Positions 48,024-59,276 of a DNA stretch of 64,000 nt are shown piece after piece; position 1 is the stretch's first letter; each line of letters opens with the position of its first letter. The stretch is from Glandiceps talaboti (Eukaryota; Hemichordata; Enteropneusta; Spengelidae). The translations under genes were made by a program, and so were the position numbers. A model generated the notes under the pieces. It did no database searches and had not been told where the DNA came from. It saw only the letters and a list, made by a program, of their open reading frames with translations. Location: NCBI RefSeq assembly GCF_964340395.1, contig NC_135549.1, forward strand, positions 34,019,832 to 34,083,831. The letters are read 5' to 3'.

Positions 48024-48284
48024 CTGGAAAAAAGAAAAAAAATCTTTAAAATCACCAATGCCCGGGGCAAACCGGAGAAGCCAATAAAAAAAAAACCAGA
48101 AAAGGGGCAAATTGTGTCAGAATCAAAATCTTGCCCACACAGTCATGTCCAAATACAAACGTATCAACTTTGAGTACACTGCTCACGTGAATGGTCGTCT
48201 GTTGTTATCTAAAGGATGTGTCAATCAAATCTAATGTCAACAATTTTGTCTGTCTTCACATTGGAGTCAGAGTATGTCAGACAG

Positions 48285-49225
48285 AGTCTACACTGCGATG
48301 TATAAATTACTTGTAAGTGCGACCTTCAAAATTGCCAGTAAAATGCTGGTAAATGTGAAATTTCACCGTTTATATACCAATAAATTTAAAATGTCACCTG
48401 CTGAATGTTTATATTTATGGTATCACTGGCATTGGCACAGTTTTCACCAACCAAACAAAATAAAAACAAGATTTTCAGTTTTGAAATAGTGAAGAGATGG
48501 TATGAAGTTATGTAGGCGAAATCTCCAGCATCATTGCCTGCAGATGCGATCTTACGGGCAACCACACATATAATAATGGGAAGCATAAATCTCACGGTGT
48601 GCGTTTTTTAAGGCCAAGGAAAAATAGTTTTCTGGTGAGTTTGCATCACTTTAATACCCCACCTCTATCTTTTTTCTCGTGTTTGTCCAGTCAATGCAGA
48701 CTGCAGATCCAAGGGAAAACACAAAATAACCCTCACTACATTAATTGCTACTTCAGGGAAGACAACTGGACAGCTAATCATGAACAATTAATAAAAACAT
48801 CTGCGTCGTCACACCACTTTAGGCAACGTTTCCTGACCAGAAACAATAACTTTCTTTTGTGTGGCCATGGCATCTAATTACCGAAAATATGCCAATAACT
48901 TATTAAAACTAAAAGCTAAATCGATAATATTTTCAGGACAGATGCACCTTGGTATCGTAAATGTATGTACCAAGTTATTATGAATTTGTAGCGTGCATTC
49001 TTGAGAGATAGCCTAATTACCGAAAACCATTAATTATGTAAATTGCCCATTAGTATTCATGGGATGTTTACCATAACCTAATCAGTTCTTGCCATTACCC
49101 TACAGAACACGTGTGCAGAATTTCGTTTGAATAGAGTTAGCCGTTAAATGGAGAAAACGATGACACACACATACATACACACATATATTTCAGCCCTAAT
49201 ATTTCTCCTTCCTTTGGGAAGGAAA
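48285..49225 (+). mobile_element. Dispersed hairpin-ended element, 3' copy
   Basis: 48290-48540 matches 3170-3430 (ATAAATTACTTG-AAGTGC, TTTCACCGTTTATATACC, AATGTCACCTGCTGAATG). 49020-49220 carries AACCTAATCAGTTCTTGCCA, CACACACATACATACACACA and the hairpin CCTTCCTTTGGGAAGG. No protein is encoded. Confidence 0.75.
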
Positions 49226-50108
49226 AATATATGCAAATATGCATAACAATAAGACCACGCCCAACAGCGAAATGATGACGTATATTGTAAAGATAATGAC
49301 ATACATTAATGTGCAAGAGAATAAACATTCAAAAGTTATTCAAGTATGTATAGCACGAGACCACGCCCATAGCAACAACTACATGATAGCATATATGGTA
49401 ATAAAGGTAACAAAAGGGCTTGATAGGCAACCAGAAACGTAAACAAAATGTACAGTTGTGATACAAAGCCATTTGCGCTATTTATTTATGTGGTTAACAA
49501 TAGGGCTTGATAGAGAACGGGTGGGTCAAAAACTTAGTCTGGAATATACTTCCTTCTTAGGTCATCATACACTGGACATACTGTACAAAATGACATTCAC
49601 CAGTCTTTCACTTCTGGCATGTTTTTGTATTGATCATATACCTATATTGTAGCCATTATGAAATTAGAAATCATCTAATACAATGCATTTTAATACAACA
49701 GACGGTTGAAAGGATTGGATTCAGTGTTTCACGCAAAGGTAATATGTAACACCAATGATTATATTCAGTTTCCATCGCATAGTCAAAATTGATCGTGTTT
49801 TTTTCTGTGGTGTTCACGTTCCCTTTCGTTTTGATATCAAAAGATACAGATTTACATCTGGCATCCTATGTCACATGCATGCATTTACACAAACACAGAT
49901 TTATTCAACTACACAAGTAGGGAACATTTCATTTCTAATATAAACCACCGACAAGTAAGAAACTTGTCTGTGTATAAACATACACTGTCCTGCCAGAGAC
50001 GACAACTACAGCAAAATCAAAAAATGTCATTCAAATGACACTCAGTAGCTTGTCTGGTGGTTCAGTATAATGTGCGTAATCGACATAATTATGTCCACAT
50101 ATTAACAG
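49226..50108. other. Intronic sequence, no gene seen
   Basis: Phrases such as GAGACCACGCCCATAGCAAC recur loosely at 47205, 49250 and 49360, indicating an old repeat. Nothing coding before the exon at 50109. Confidence 0.4.
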
Positions 50109-50261
50109 TTTGTCCATCAGGGTCCTGTGGACTTCATTCTCCACAAGAGGTGCTATGTCGTGCATGTCCCTGGTTTTCAACAAGCTCGTTTGGATGTACC
50201 GATACGACAGAGTGCACTTGCATAGAGGGTTATGTGGCTATCAGTGACCATGGCTGTAAAG
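50109..50261 (+). CDS. Receptor exon: ephrin-receptor-like cysteine-rich module 2
   Basis: A 153-base phase 1-1 exon between acceptor atattaacag and donor gtaaat. It begins VCPSGSCGLHSP and contains CRACPWFSTSS and ECTCIEGYVAI, giving eight cysteines in the C..C..CxCxxGY arrangement of GCC2/GCC3 (ephrin-receptor-like, TNFR-like) modules. These are disulphide-bonded stalk domains in receptors and matrix proteins. The intron before it is about 5.1 kb and contains the possible minus-strand fragment at 47.7-48.0 kb. Confidence 0.85.
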
Positions 50262-52046
50262 GTAAATATGTCATCATGTGTATTTTGACATTTGTTACTC
50301 TACATGCTACAAATGGAAGGACGATATTAACAGTAGTATGAACATGTCCAGATTCATATTCGAAGAATTACATAGTTTTGTCTACTTTCTTACACTCCTT
50401 TTACACTACGTCATACAATTCTAAGAGTTACTCTCTACTGTTTTGAGTGTAAATTGCTTGCCCATAGTTACAAGGTTGATCCCTGCTATCGATGCCAATG
50501 GGACACCTTTCGCAAGTTAGCAAATGTATTACCATCCATCCATGCTATGAACATTTATTCTGGCTGTATTACAAAAACAATAATATAAAAATTAGCATTT
50601 ACAATTGCTATACAAATAAATACAATTACAATCAGTAATTATAGGGGGGGGGCTGAAGGAAATCAGGCCCAGGTTGTTGTGTAAAACGAGACCGTCCCCC
50701 GATTCCGCCATGACCCGCCCTCAGTTTCCTTTCTCTAAAACATGTCCCTCCTCTTGTTGAATATTTTAAAAACATGCATTGATTCAAATCCTGTCAGACA
50801 TGAAAAAGGACACTTGTTAAGAATGGTTTAAGGTTTAGGCTGCTACCACGATAAATGTTTTAAAGGTATTGTTTATATCCCAACTACTACCAATGTAGTG
50901 AATTTGTGTGAAGGCACTTCATTTATCAATACCTGTGTTTCGATCTCATTAAAAGCACGACTGCCTGTGCCTGGGACCCTATTTTGCATATGATTGACTG
51001 TATGTTTGGAGGTGGAGAACTTGTGATGACTCACTGGCAAGTAATCACCAAAATATAAACATTCCCTATTTAGGTTGTTCACATGCAAATGCCGCATATT
51101 TGAATAATCCTGAGTGATACACGATCAAAACAACTGTTTGCAGGGGAATTTGTCTCATTTTGAAAGTTTTTTTCATTTTATGAAAAAAACACATTGATTT
51201 TCAACTTATTTGTGTATCAAGTTACCATCCTATGACATTCACAAACAATTTGTACATGATACATGACCTGTGTGTTTCTCGGAGCACAGAAAAAATGCTG
51301 AAAACAAGACCCAGAAGCTAGTGCTCAGTACAGCAGTCTGAATTTCCCGCATTTGCATAGATTAGCCATAATCCTCTTTATATAGGGCAGCTCTGTGTTT
51401 AACTGAGCTGAAGGTCAAACAATCAACTCCCAGACACTAGTACTCCAGATATTGTCGGACGCGAGGTCAACATCTCCACAATATTATCTCTAATATATTA
51501 TCCAACTGTTCCTGTTTTACTCCCGCGACACCCACTGTGACCTCTCTCCTCACATCACACTTGATAATTGATTCACTACATGGTTGTCAGCAGTGATTTG
51601 ATTAACATGATCTGATGTTAAGAGTATATAACACCAACCCTAAACTAACCATAGCCCTAACCAATGTCGCAGGATTGGGATGCCAAATCTCATCAAAATT
51701 GCAAAATTAGACAATATAATTCGCCATATAAATGTGACCCTCCCGTTATTTCATTTTCTAAAATACGGTCCTCCACTAGAACCTGTCTGTAAAAAGTGAC
51801 ACTGCCCCCACCCCACCCTCCCCCCTTTCCACCGGCCTCATCGTAATTAATGAGGGCTCCCTTTAGGGCACATACCAAACTGCAAAGATCATCCTGTATC
51901 TGACAGCGTGTTTTAAAACATAAACAAAATTATCTATGGAATGGCATATAGTTTAGGTATTTTGCACAGTGACATGAAATGTATAATAACAGGATAACAC
52001 TCAAAATATATATTTAAACATTTTGGTAAACGTTTTCTTTTAACAG
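50262..52046. other. Intron between cysteine modules 2 and 3
   Basis: A G-run at 50644-50652 and C-rich stretches at 50692-50720 and 51785-51832, with similar wording (CCATGACCCGCCCTC, AAATGTGACCCTCCCG), may be remnants of a G-rich inverted element like that at 42455. No exon was recognised. Confidence 0.4.
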
Positions 52047-52190
52047 CCTGTCCAGTTGGATATTTCAAGCCACGTGCTGGAGAGGGGGCATGTCAAATGT
52101 GTACAAATGGAACAACACTATATGAAGGAGCCACTGAATGTATATGCCAAGCTGGTTATACTCTCAATGAAGATACTGGCTCTTGCTCGG
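52047..52190 (+). CDS. Receptor exon: ephrin-receptor-like cysteine-rich module 3
   Basis: A 144-base phase 1-1 exon, acceptor tcttttaacag and donor gtaaaa. It codes ACPVGYFKPRAGEGACQMC, then TECICQAGYTLNEDTGSC. This is the most canonical module of the gene: CPxGYF, CxxC, CxCxxGY and a last Cys, six cysteines in all. One NGT sequon is present. Confidence 0.9.
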
Positions 52191-53003
52191 GTAAAACGCT
52201 ATAGTCTTCTGTTTTTCCGTTCTCTAGCTTCCGTCAAGTTCTGTTCCAATCTTTGGTTGTAAACAAGTTTTATAAGTTTAAATACTTTGTGATAGCAGTC
52301 AATCCACTCCAATTGCCTACAATTCATCACATATTTAACTGTTCAACTGGTCCCCAAATTTAATTAAAAAACATCTACTGCAGAGTTCGTTCTGTGGCTT
52401 TTCCATTATTGACTTTGCTTATCGAAGCATTCCGACAAACACACCATAAATGACTATGACAATTAGCTCCGTTAACATCTAGACCGGAGCTATTTCTGTG
52501 GGCTCCCTCCATGAGTCCATCCGTACTTCCATCCAACTCCAACGTGTGTATCCGTAGTACGATATTTCAATGACATAAGTACATGCATTATTTTCGTACT
52601 TCGGAACTGTGCCATTTTATTTGTCATAAATTGTACAACATGCCAAAAAAGCCCATAAAACGTAATTCAGTTGTCGGCATACTGCGTAATCAACTGTTTA
52701 TTTACACTGTAAACCGTAAAAAGCACCATTAATCGTAACCGTACAACATATGACAGATTCAATACAAAAAACGCTATATTGTGAACGTCCGAAATACAAG
52801 CCCAAGCTCAAAGTTTGTCTTCGTGAAAGAAGAATGATTGTCCCTCATGAACTTGGCAATTCAGAGGTATTAACGTGCATGAAGACCATCCTTCTAATTG
52901 TCGTCCTTGTACATACATAGTCTACAATGCTCTACTGCAATATTACATTGAGCACTGTTTTATCTATATATATTTAATTGCTTTTGATGTTACATTCATA
53001 CAG
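52191..53003. other. Intron between cysteine modules 3 and 4
   Basis: No ordered repeat or exon. A short frame with HPSNCRPC at 52878 is not flanked by splice sites. Confidence 0.45.
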
Positions 53004-53195
53004 CTTGCCCAGAGAACATGTATAAAGAAGAGAATGACAATTCAGACTGCACCCCATGCCCTGACCCGTCAATAAGTAACTTTGCTAGCATATCTATTCT
53101 GGACTGTGTGTGTATTGAGGGTGAAATGACCATTGATGGGAAGAAAGGTACTGCCAAATGTGTCACCGTTCAACCTGATGACCAAGGAGACTCAG
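53004..53195 (+). CDS. Receptor exon: ephrin-receptor-like cysteine-rich module 4 and juxtamembrane stalk
   Basis: A 192-base phase 1-1 exon, acceptor ttcatacag and donor gtaaaa. It begins ACPENMYKEENDNSDCTPCP and contains DCVCIEGEMTIDG, with six cysteines. The end (VTVQPDDQGDSG) is acidic and cysteine-free, a plausible stalk just outside the membrane. It is followed after 252 bases by the transmembrane exon. Confidence 0.88.
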
Positions 53196-53447
53196 GTAAA
53201 ATTTACTGTTCAGTACAATAAAAACAAATTTAAAATTGACGACAATGCGATGAAGTTAGCTATTCGGAAACTAACACAGCAACAAGTTAAAACTATTGTT
53301 GCTGTGTCAATATTAGCTAGTAATGGACGTTGATATAATTATACTTATAGTAGGTTGGCAATTTTTGTCAGCATTAGATGATTTTTTTAAAATTACTTGA
53401 GCAGTGTATATTAACTGTAATTTTTATTATTTGCTATTTGATTTTAG

Positions 53448-53566
53448 AAAACATCATAATGTCGGTTTACATTAGCTTAGTGCTCCTAGTTGTGATGATG
53501 TTGGTGGTTGGTGTATGTTTGCTGATTTACAAAAGCTTCCATGCAAATGTACCTGTCGTAACCCTG
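53448..53566 (+). CDS. Receptor exon: transmembrane helix and start of cytoplasmic region
   Basis: A 119-base exon, incoming phase 1 and outgoing phase 0, acceptor ttgattttag and donor gtgagt. After a short extracellular ENIIMSV it codes a run of about 23 hydrophobic residues that includes VLLVVMMLVVGVCLLIY. This is followed by Lys (YKSFHAN), which acts as a stop-transfer signal. The predicted topology is N-terminus outside. The cytoplasmic part continues in a phase-0 exon, probably the one at 56567. Confidence 0.87.
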
Positions 53567-53636
53567 GTGAGTTTGCATGATTCAAATCTGGAGAATACGG
53601 TATAATGTTTAAGTGATTGCGAGGGCAACAACATAC

Positions 53637-53722
53637 GTCTGTTTCCTCGAGGGACTATGGGTCACTCCATCACAGGCTGTTTCCCAAAGACAAAGCCTCG
53701 AGGGGAAACAATATGTGCTGGG
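53637..53722. repeat. Short inverted repeat with CCTCGAGG arms
   Basis: CTGTTTCCTCGAGGGACTAT at 53639 is mirrored by GCCTCGAGGGGAAACA ending near 53712. The arms are about 15-20 bases around a ~45-base loop. It could be a small hairpin element or a chance palindrome. Confidence 0.6.
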
Positions 53723-54268
53723 GTGACCTACAGGCCCGAGCGAAACTGATGTATGATTTTGTAAGGGCATGGTCATTCAACATGTGTTTTGTAACACACC
53801 TACTACAGTTTCACTCTCTCAGCACACTTCCGTACGGTTAACACATGACGACAGTGACGATAGTTCAGAAAGCAACATAGAAACATAGAAAGTAGTACTT
53901 CTTTAATAATTACCAAATGTGTTCATTTCGAATCCTTTTCTGGAACAAGGGTGGCAAGTTTTGTCTTCAGAAATTTGTACAAAAAAACAACAAAAAACAC
54001 ACACCAACATGATGTTTAGATGGTAAGATGCCAGGTTCGTTTGCTTTCAAATCATGTGTATGGCGTTATCAGTCAACAGCTGCTAGTGCTGTTGCCCATA
54101 CATGCATCAGACCTGTTGACCAATAAATTCATTAGCAGTGTGAACAGTGCAAAAAATCTACATACCACGTAATACCATATACCACATATTGACGAATCAC
54201 AACACCGAAAATTTAGTACATTAAGGTATGTTATAATCATGAATAATGTGTTTACTTTAAACAAATAC

Positions 54269-54306
54269 TTACTGTACTGTACTGTACTGTACTGTACTGT
54301 ACTGTA
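54269..54306. repeat. ACTGT pentanucleotide microsatellite
   Basis: About seven ACTGT units. Confidence 0.95.
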
Positions 54307-55879
54307 ATGAACATCATGGGAGCGAAAGATGTAGATATAGTTAATCACTAATTATGGCTAAAATCTCAGATATTATAGGGTTTAGACTACTTAGACTATA
54401 TATAGAGAGACTATAGATTGTGATTCTTATTCTTATTCTTATTGCCTGACGCTTAACGTTGGTGACTAACAGCAGTCATGAATCACTTGATTTCACGATG
54501 ACTTTAAATGCTGTACGTTAGTTTTAATTCGTCAATGACAAAAAGTTCATGAAGACGCGCATCTTGCAACATTCCAAACACTAATGAAATATCCCCTTGC
54601 CTTGGACAGGACATGTTCACATTGTAGAATTGTTGATATATATCAGTCTACTTATAAACTATACATTTAAAGAATACGTACATACAGCAACTCGCTACTT
54701 AGATACCATTTCATGGGTAAATGCAAATAAACATCAACATTTTTTGTATATTATTACTAAGAGTATACGATTTGGGTATACTCAAAGTACGCAACCTTAC
54801 GCACATACACTCTATACACACTTCCTGGTAGTGAGTGTGTTAGTCGAGCTATCCAAGAGAAAGCGGAACATAGCCTGTATCTAGGTGTACAGCGGTCAAT
54901 GTAACTGATAAACGTCATATGGTCGGTATATGTTTCAGTTTCATCATTATTGATTTTCGATACGTTGGCAGTGCAACGGTTGTTGTCTACATGTTGCCAT
55001 GTACAGCATTTCAATCGGGACATAAGCTTACTCCCGTATTATGCACTGCACGATCGTGTGGAGGAAAATGGTAAATGTTCACTTGAGTCAGTTCGGCACG
55101 AAACTAAACCCTGCTGTGTAAGGAATATATCTAAATTCGAGTAAATATCGTTCAAAGTTTTATCGTCGGATCCATGTTTGCTGCTGTATAATATGTCCTT
55201 ATGCGTTTACATATTCTATGAAGTTGGAATTATGGAAAAGCATTTGCATCAATTCCATACTGGGATTGACTAAAAATCATTTTCTATCACAACCTTTATT
55301 AATAAACCGTTTAGTTTAATATCAGGTGAGAACGAGAACATTCAGCAAACTCAAAGGATAGTCTACCTTTAAATCGCATACACTGTATGTGCATGAAACT
55401 TGAGGTGTCTAAGCAATTGTACCGATCATGTTTCCTCATATATTGGTATGCCTTCTATAACTCCACACTTCGTTAATATGGTACCATTTGACTTTGTGGT
55501 TGATCTATCACATCACATTCGTGAAATATTTCAATATTTGTGCTATTTTGAGGGCTTAGTTTTTAAGTAAGATTTGTAAAATAAAAATTATCGACAATCC
55601 ATACTAATGTGGCGTTATTTCCGATTAATTGGAGGGCCCTGATGGTTCACATCACAACATACTCCTGTTTTTTTAATTTGGACAACAGAGTACAAGATTT
55701 GAAGTGTTTAGGAAAATGTTAGCGTAGAAATCTGCAGATTAGTGTAGTATCTTGAATAACAAAACGATGCATAATAAACATTGTCACCAAAGATTACCTG
55801 ACTGTAGGAGAACAGATGTGGCCTATAAATGACATTTAAATAGATCATGGTTACCAAGTTTGTTTACAGCAGGAAACAG

Positions 55880-56350
55880 TCTCAATAGGAAAACCCAATT
55901 GGCACCCATTTGGGCAAATATTTTAATCCCATTGGGTGAACCTATTGGCATCTAATAACGGCAACAATTTTGATATTATCGGGTGAGTGATTGACGTTTA
56001 CTATGGCATGCCTTTTGGCCTTTTATGGGTGACAAAAGTATTGGCACCCAATAGTGCAATCTGATAGGACTATCCTACTGGCCTGATAGGGTTCACCTCT
56101 TGTGGTCTAATACGACTACCCTAGTGATGTTATAGGGTGGCCTTTTGGTGTCCAACAGGACTGCCTTATTGTATGATCTTATTGACATCCCACACTAATG
56201 CCATGTTTGACCTATGGAGTGAAATCATTATGGGCATCATCAGTTGGTGCGACCCCTTTGGTCCTATACGGATAGATACCTATTGGCACTCAATAGCTCA
56301 ACCCCATTGGCCATATAGGGTGAACACATTGGTGTCCGATGGCCTAATTT
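55880..56350. repeat. Degenerate repeat of CCCATTGG / CCAATAGG phrases
   Basis: Phrases such as CCCATTGGGTGAACCTATTGG, TATTGGCACCCAATAG, CTGATAGGACTATCCTA and GGCCTGATAGGGTTCAC recur every ~20-50 bases. Many are locally palindromic (CCTATTGG against CCAATAGG). It looks like an old minisatellite just upstream of the possible cytoplasmic exon. The open frame at 56137 is a by-product. Confidence 0.7.
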
Positions 56351-56566
56351 CTGCGTATATTTGAGTATCCTAGTGATACGTATGTGAGTTAGCGTGTACC
56401 TGGATATAAGACGTGTTTATCGAGGACTTTGCCCTGTGGCTCGGTTTACAACATGTGTTTGGACAAGTGATATGGTTTACTGTATTATCAATAGCAATGC
56501 TTTCAATGACAAGGTCATTAGTCCTGTATAGTAACATATTCTATTTCATTGAATATTTCCTTGAAG

Positions 56567-56629
56567 GGTCGGTCATCCACCTGTAACACCTACGTTGATG
56601 AAAGAAGCACTGGAAGTATCCAAATGAAG
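56567..56629 (+). CDS. Possible cytoplasmic juxtamembrane exon of the receptor
   Basis: A 63-base open segment between acceptor atttccttgaag and donor gtacgt. It codes GRSSTCNTYVDERSTGSIQM plus Lys, phase 0 on both sides, which matches the phase-0 end of the transmembrane exon. The composition (Ser/Thr-rich, charged) suits a juxtamembrane linker and one Tyr could be a phosphorylation site. There is no domain signature, so support comes only from splice sites, phase and position. Confidence 0.45.
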
Positions 56630-59254
56630 GTACGTTATGCAATTGGATATTATCCCTATTACATTCATCAGCCATTGAACAGTACGAGTGACGTTTGTTA
56701 TATACGAGTTCCAAAGATGAGTATTGATAGATCTATATATATATTGTCTATTAATACATTGGGGGAAAAAGCATATTTCATGACTAATATTTACAATAGT
56801 GAACAGCATTCAACAAGATAATGAAACATTATGACATACCAAGTATGGGACTCGGTGCAGGGTGATAACATCCTGGTTGTGTTGCAACAAGTATGACGTC
56901 ATGGTTGAACATTAGACCTGGCTCGGTCGCTGGCTATCAACCTTTCTCGCCATCTTATCCAGAGGCTGTCATTTCTCAACTGAGATTATTTATTTGACTC
57001 TGAAAGAGTAAAAACATGATCATATATATCAACACTATTTTCATGCTAGTATTTAGTGATGCTATAATTTGAAATAATGTATATTAAAACAAGAGGAATT
57101 TATTTATTCTTATAATTGGCATGTAGTGTGACTTGTCCTTTCTGTTCTTACTGTAAACCTCAGCTTGAGAGCTACTTTCAAATATTCTACTCTCTATCTT
57201 TATTTGTCAGTCCCTTTCTGCAATGCCTATACCACATTCTGTACAATCAAACGAGACCTACTAAGTACTCCTACTTTAATTTTACTACTCCTACATAAAT
57301 GTTCTATATGTACATCGGTACTGACAGCTGGAACGCACAATAAATCATGAATGTGACAGATATACAGATAAAGTCAATAAAAGTGTAGAATAATTGAGTT
57401 ACCCTGCATGGCAAAGAAACTGACTTGAGTTACCATTGGACATTATTTTCCCCATGACACCTACGACATTCAATAATATTTGTAGTGTTATAAAACTTCA
57501 GATTCCACTTTGACGCATGTTTTATACAGTGAAATGAGAATCAGACAGTGTCCCACCCCTTTCTTAGTATCATCCTTGTAAAAGTAACATGAAAGTGTAG
57601 ATTTGTTATTTTATAATGGAAACTAAAGGTTATATCAAAAGTCTGTGTGCTTTGGAAAGGCGAAGCATTATACTACAAATATACATATGCAGTGTATTTC
57701 CACTTTATAAAAATATTTTAGCATATTTAGCTGAAAGGTTTTCAGCAGAATAATCAATGTAACAATGGAATTACTTTCATTGGTAAATTCTCAACAACTA
57801 TTAGGGTAATGGAGGTAGACATATTTGAAATCAATACATTTAGTAATGGCCTTTACAGGGAGAGATCTGGCACTGGACTATAACATATACATGTACTTGG
57901 AGTTAATTAGCCGACAGGGCTTTCCATCGCAGTCTTGATTTGGGAGAGAAACATCATCACCATGAATGTTAGTGATCCCTCCCATGGTGAGCACTCTTTT
58001 AAAAATGAAGACATGCTGGAGGCCGTGATTTTGAGGCTAAAATTTCAAACTATACACATTACTGAAAGCCATAGTATATTTTCAATATTGTCTTCAATTC
58101 CCATGAAGAGATTTAGGGCATAAACAAACACATTCTCAGGAGTCGCCCAACTCATGGTAATGCAAAATAGGTTTTTAGAACTTATTGTGGTGAAGCCACA
58201 AGAAATGTTGGAAATGCACTTGGTAAATGACTCTTGGGGTTAAACTTTAGCTCCCACCTCCATCAGCCTATCAGAATTTTCAAAGAAAAGAAGCACAATC
58301 ACTAATTGTATCATGTCCCCATTTTCTAGTACGCGTCCCCCCCCCCACCCCTCCGAAAAATTCCCCTCATTCCCCTCATGAGCAATTGATGCTGGACAGT
58401 AAAGATATGACTAAATGATTTATATAAAAATTGAATGACATATTGAATAATTAGTCATCCAACTGCAAAGCACGCAAACATACTTGCAGGCCATTCGCGA
58501 TGAACTGCATTAGTGCATATCGCATAGAACAAATAATATGGAACTTTGACGGAATATATCATTCTTCTGAAATAATCATGATAGAAATCTGTAGTGCACA
58601 TGTTCCAGGCCATTTTGTTTTCTTTTTGGTGTTTTCATTCGATATATTGTTCACTGAAATTTAGTTCGCATCCGGGGGGGGGGGGGGAATAATACACCAA
58701 TGGCATTCAGTACTTCTACATGGTACACCTCGACATGCAGTACGCGTTCTTGTGTTCGCGGCATGTACATATAATATTGTATGCAGTTCCTGGGCTGCAA
58801 ATAAAATGCGTTTTCACATGGATTAATAAGTATTTAGTTCAGCGATCTGTTAGTAATATTTTCACTCTCGGGCGTCAAGTGTTCATGTTTCTGCTAGTAA
58901 TTGTATATCACTGTTTGGTCCGACTAGTACATCTGCGCTACTGAACTCCTTGTCACTAACTGCAATCGGCGTTACACATCGGCGTTAGACTCTTACAAAA
59001 CGCAAAATTGATGTGGTTTATACATACATCGTATTCCCGATCATCGCAGTCGCTTATCCATGCCACTGTAATACATATTTCAGCGGTAAATGAGTCCAAA
59101 AACCGCTTGGCTATCCCACGCGTTCCGTGACCCTTCCAGCGCTATCGGCATGTCATTGTTGACATCGTGATGGGCACGCTCGCTCAATATATCGCATAAC
59201 ATTTGATGACATCACTATCACAATCATGACTTGGCTCTATCGATGTCAACAAAT
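56630..59254. other. Unassigned region
   Basis: Mostly AT-rich with a C-run (58336-58348) and a G-run (58674-58687). 58700-59250 has visibly more CG dinucleotides (TACGCG, CGGCG, CACGCGTTCCG), the only such stretch in the window. An open frame at 57935-58123 was not recognised. Confidence 0.4.
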
Positions 59255-59276
59255 ATGGCGGACGGTTTGAAAAGAA
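59255..59276 (+). CDS. Possible first coding exon of a downstream gene (MADGLKR...)
   Basis: The sequence aaatATGGCGGACGG opens a short frame (MADGLKR) that runs straight into a donor gtaagt after 22 bases. ATGGCGGAC in this context resembles the YY1-type start-site motif common at animal first exons. The ~400 bases before it are richer in CG dinucleotides than the rest of the window. No downstream exon could be identified, so this could be chance. Confidence 0.25.

Larger units (their letters stand above)
53567..55869. other. Intronic sequence after the transmembrane exon
   Basis: It contains a small hairpin (53637-53722), an ACTGT array (54269-54306) and TTCTTA repeats (54426-54442). No kinase, TIR, death or other signalling-domain exon could be recognised. 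Confidence 0.4.
1922..56629 (+). other. Multi-exon gene: LRR and ephrin-receptor-like cysteine-rich transmembrane receptor (partial)
   Basis: Twelve well-supported exons and one weaker one form a single + strand gene. Six LRR exons (1922, 10880, 24004, 29686, 37466, 37926) start after AG with one base completing a split codon and end two bases into the next. Joining them gives codons for L, L, I, L, I and then I into the LRR cap, the conserved hydrophobic position of the repeat. From 39075 on the introns switch to phase 1, typical of shuffled extracellular cysteine modules, and the transmembrane exon ends in phase 0. The predicted product is a type I cell-surface protein with an LRR ligand-binding ectodomain, a cysteine-rich stalk and one membrane helix. 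The 5' exons (signal peptide, LRR N-cap) and the cytoplasmic region are missing from what I can see. The ligand and signalling partner are unknown. All splice sites are read by eye. Confidence 0.8.

Noticed and set aside
52800-52920. Extra cysteine module (HPSNCRPC)
   Set aside because: Only two cysteines and no acceptor or donor. The flanking exons already join in phase.
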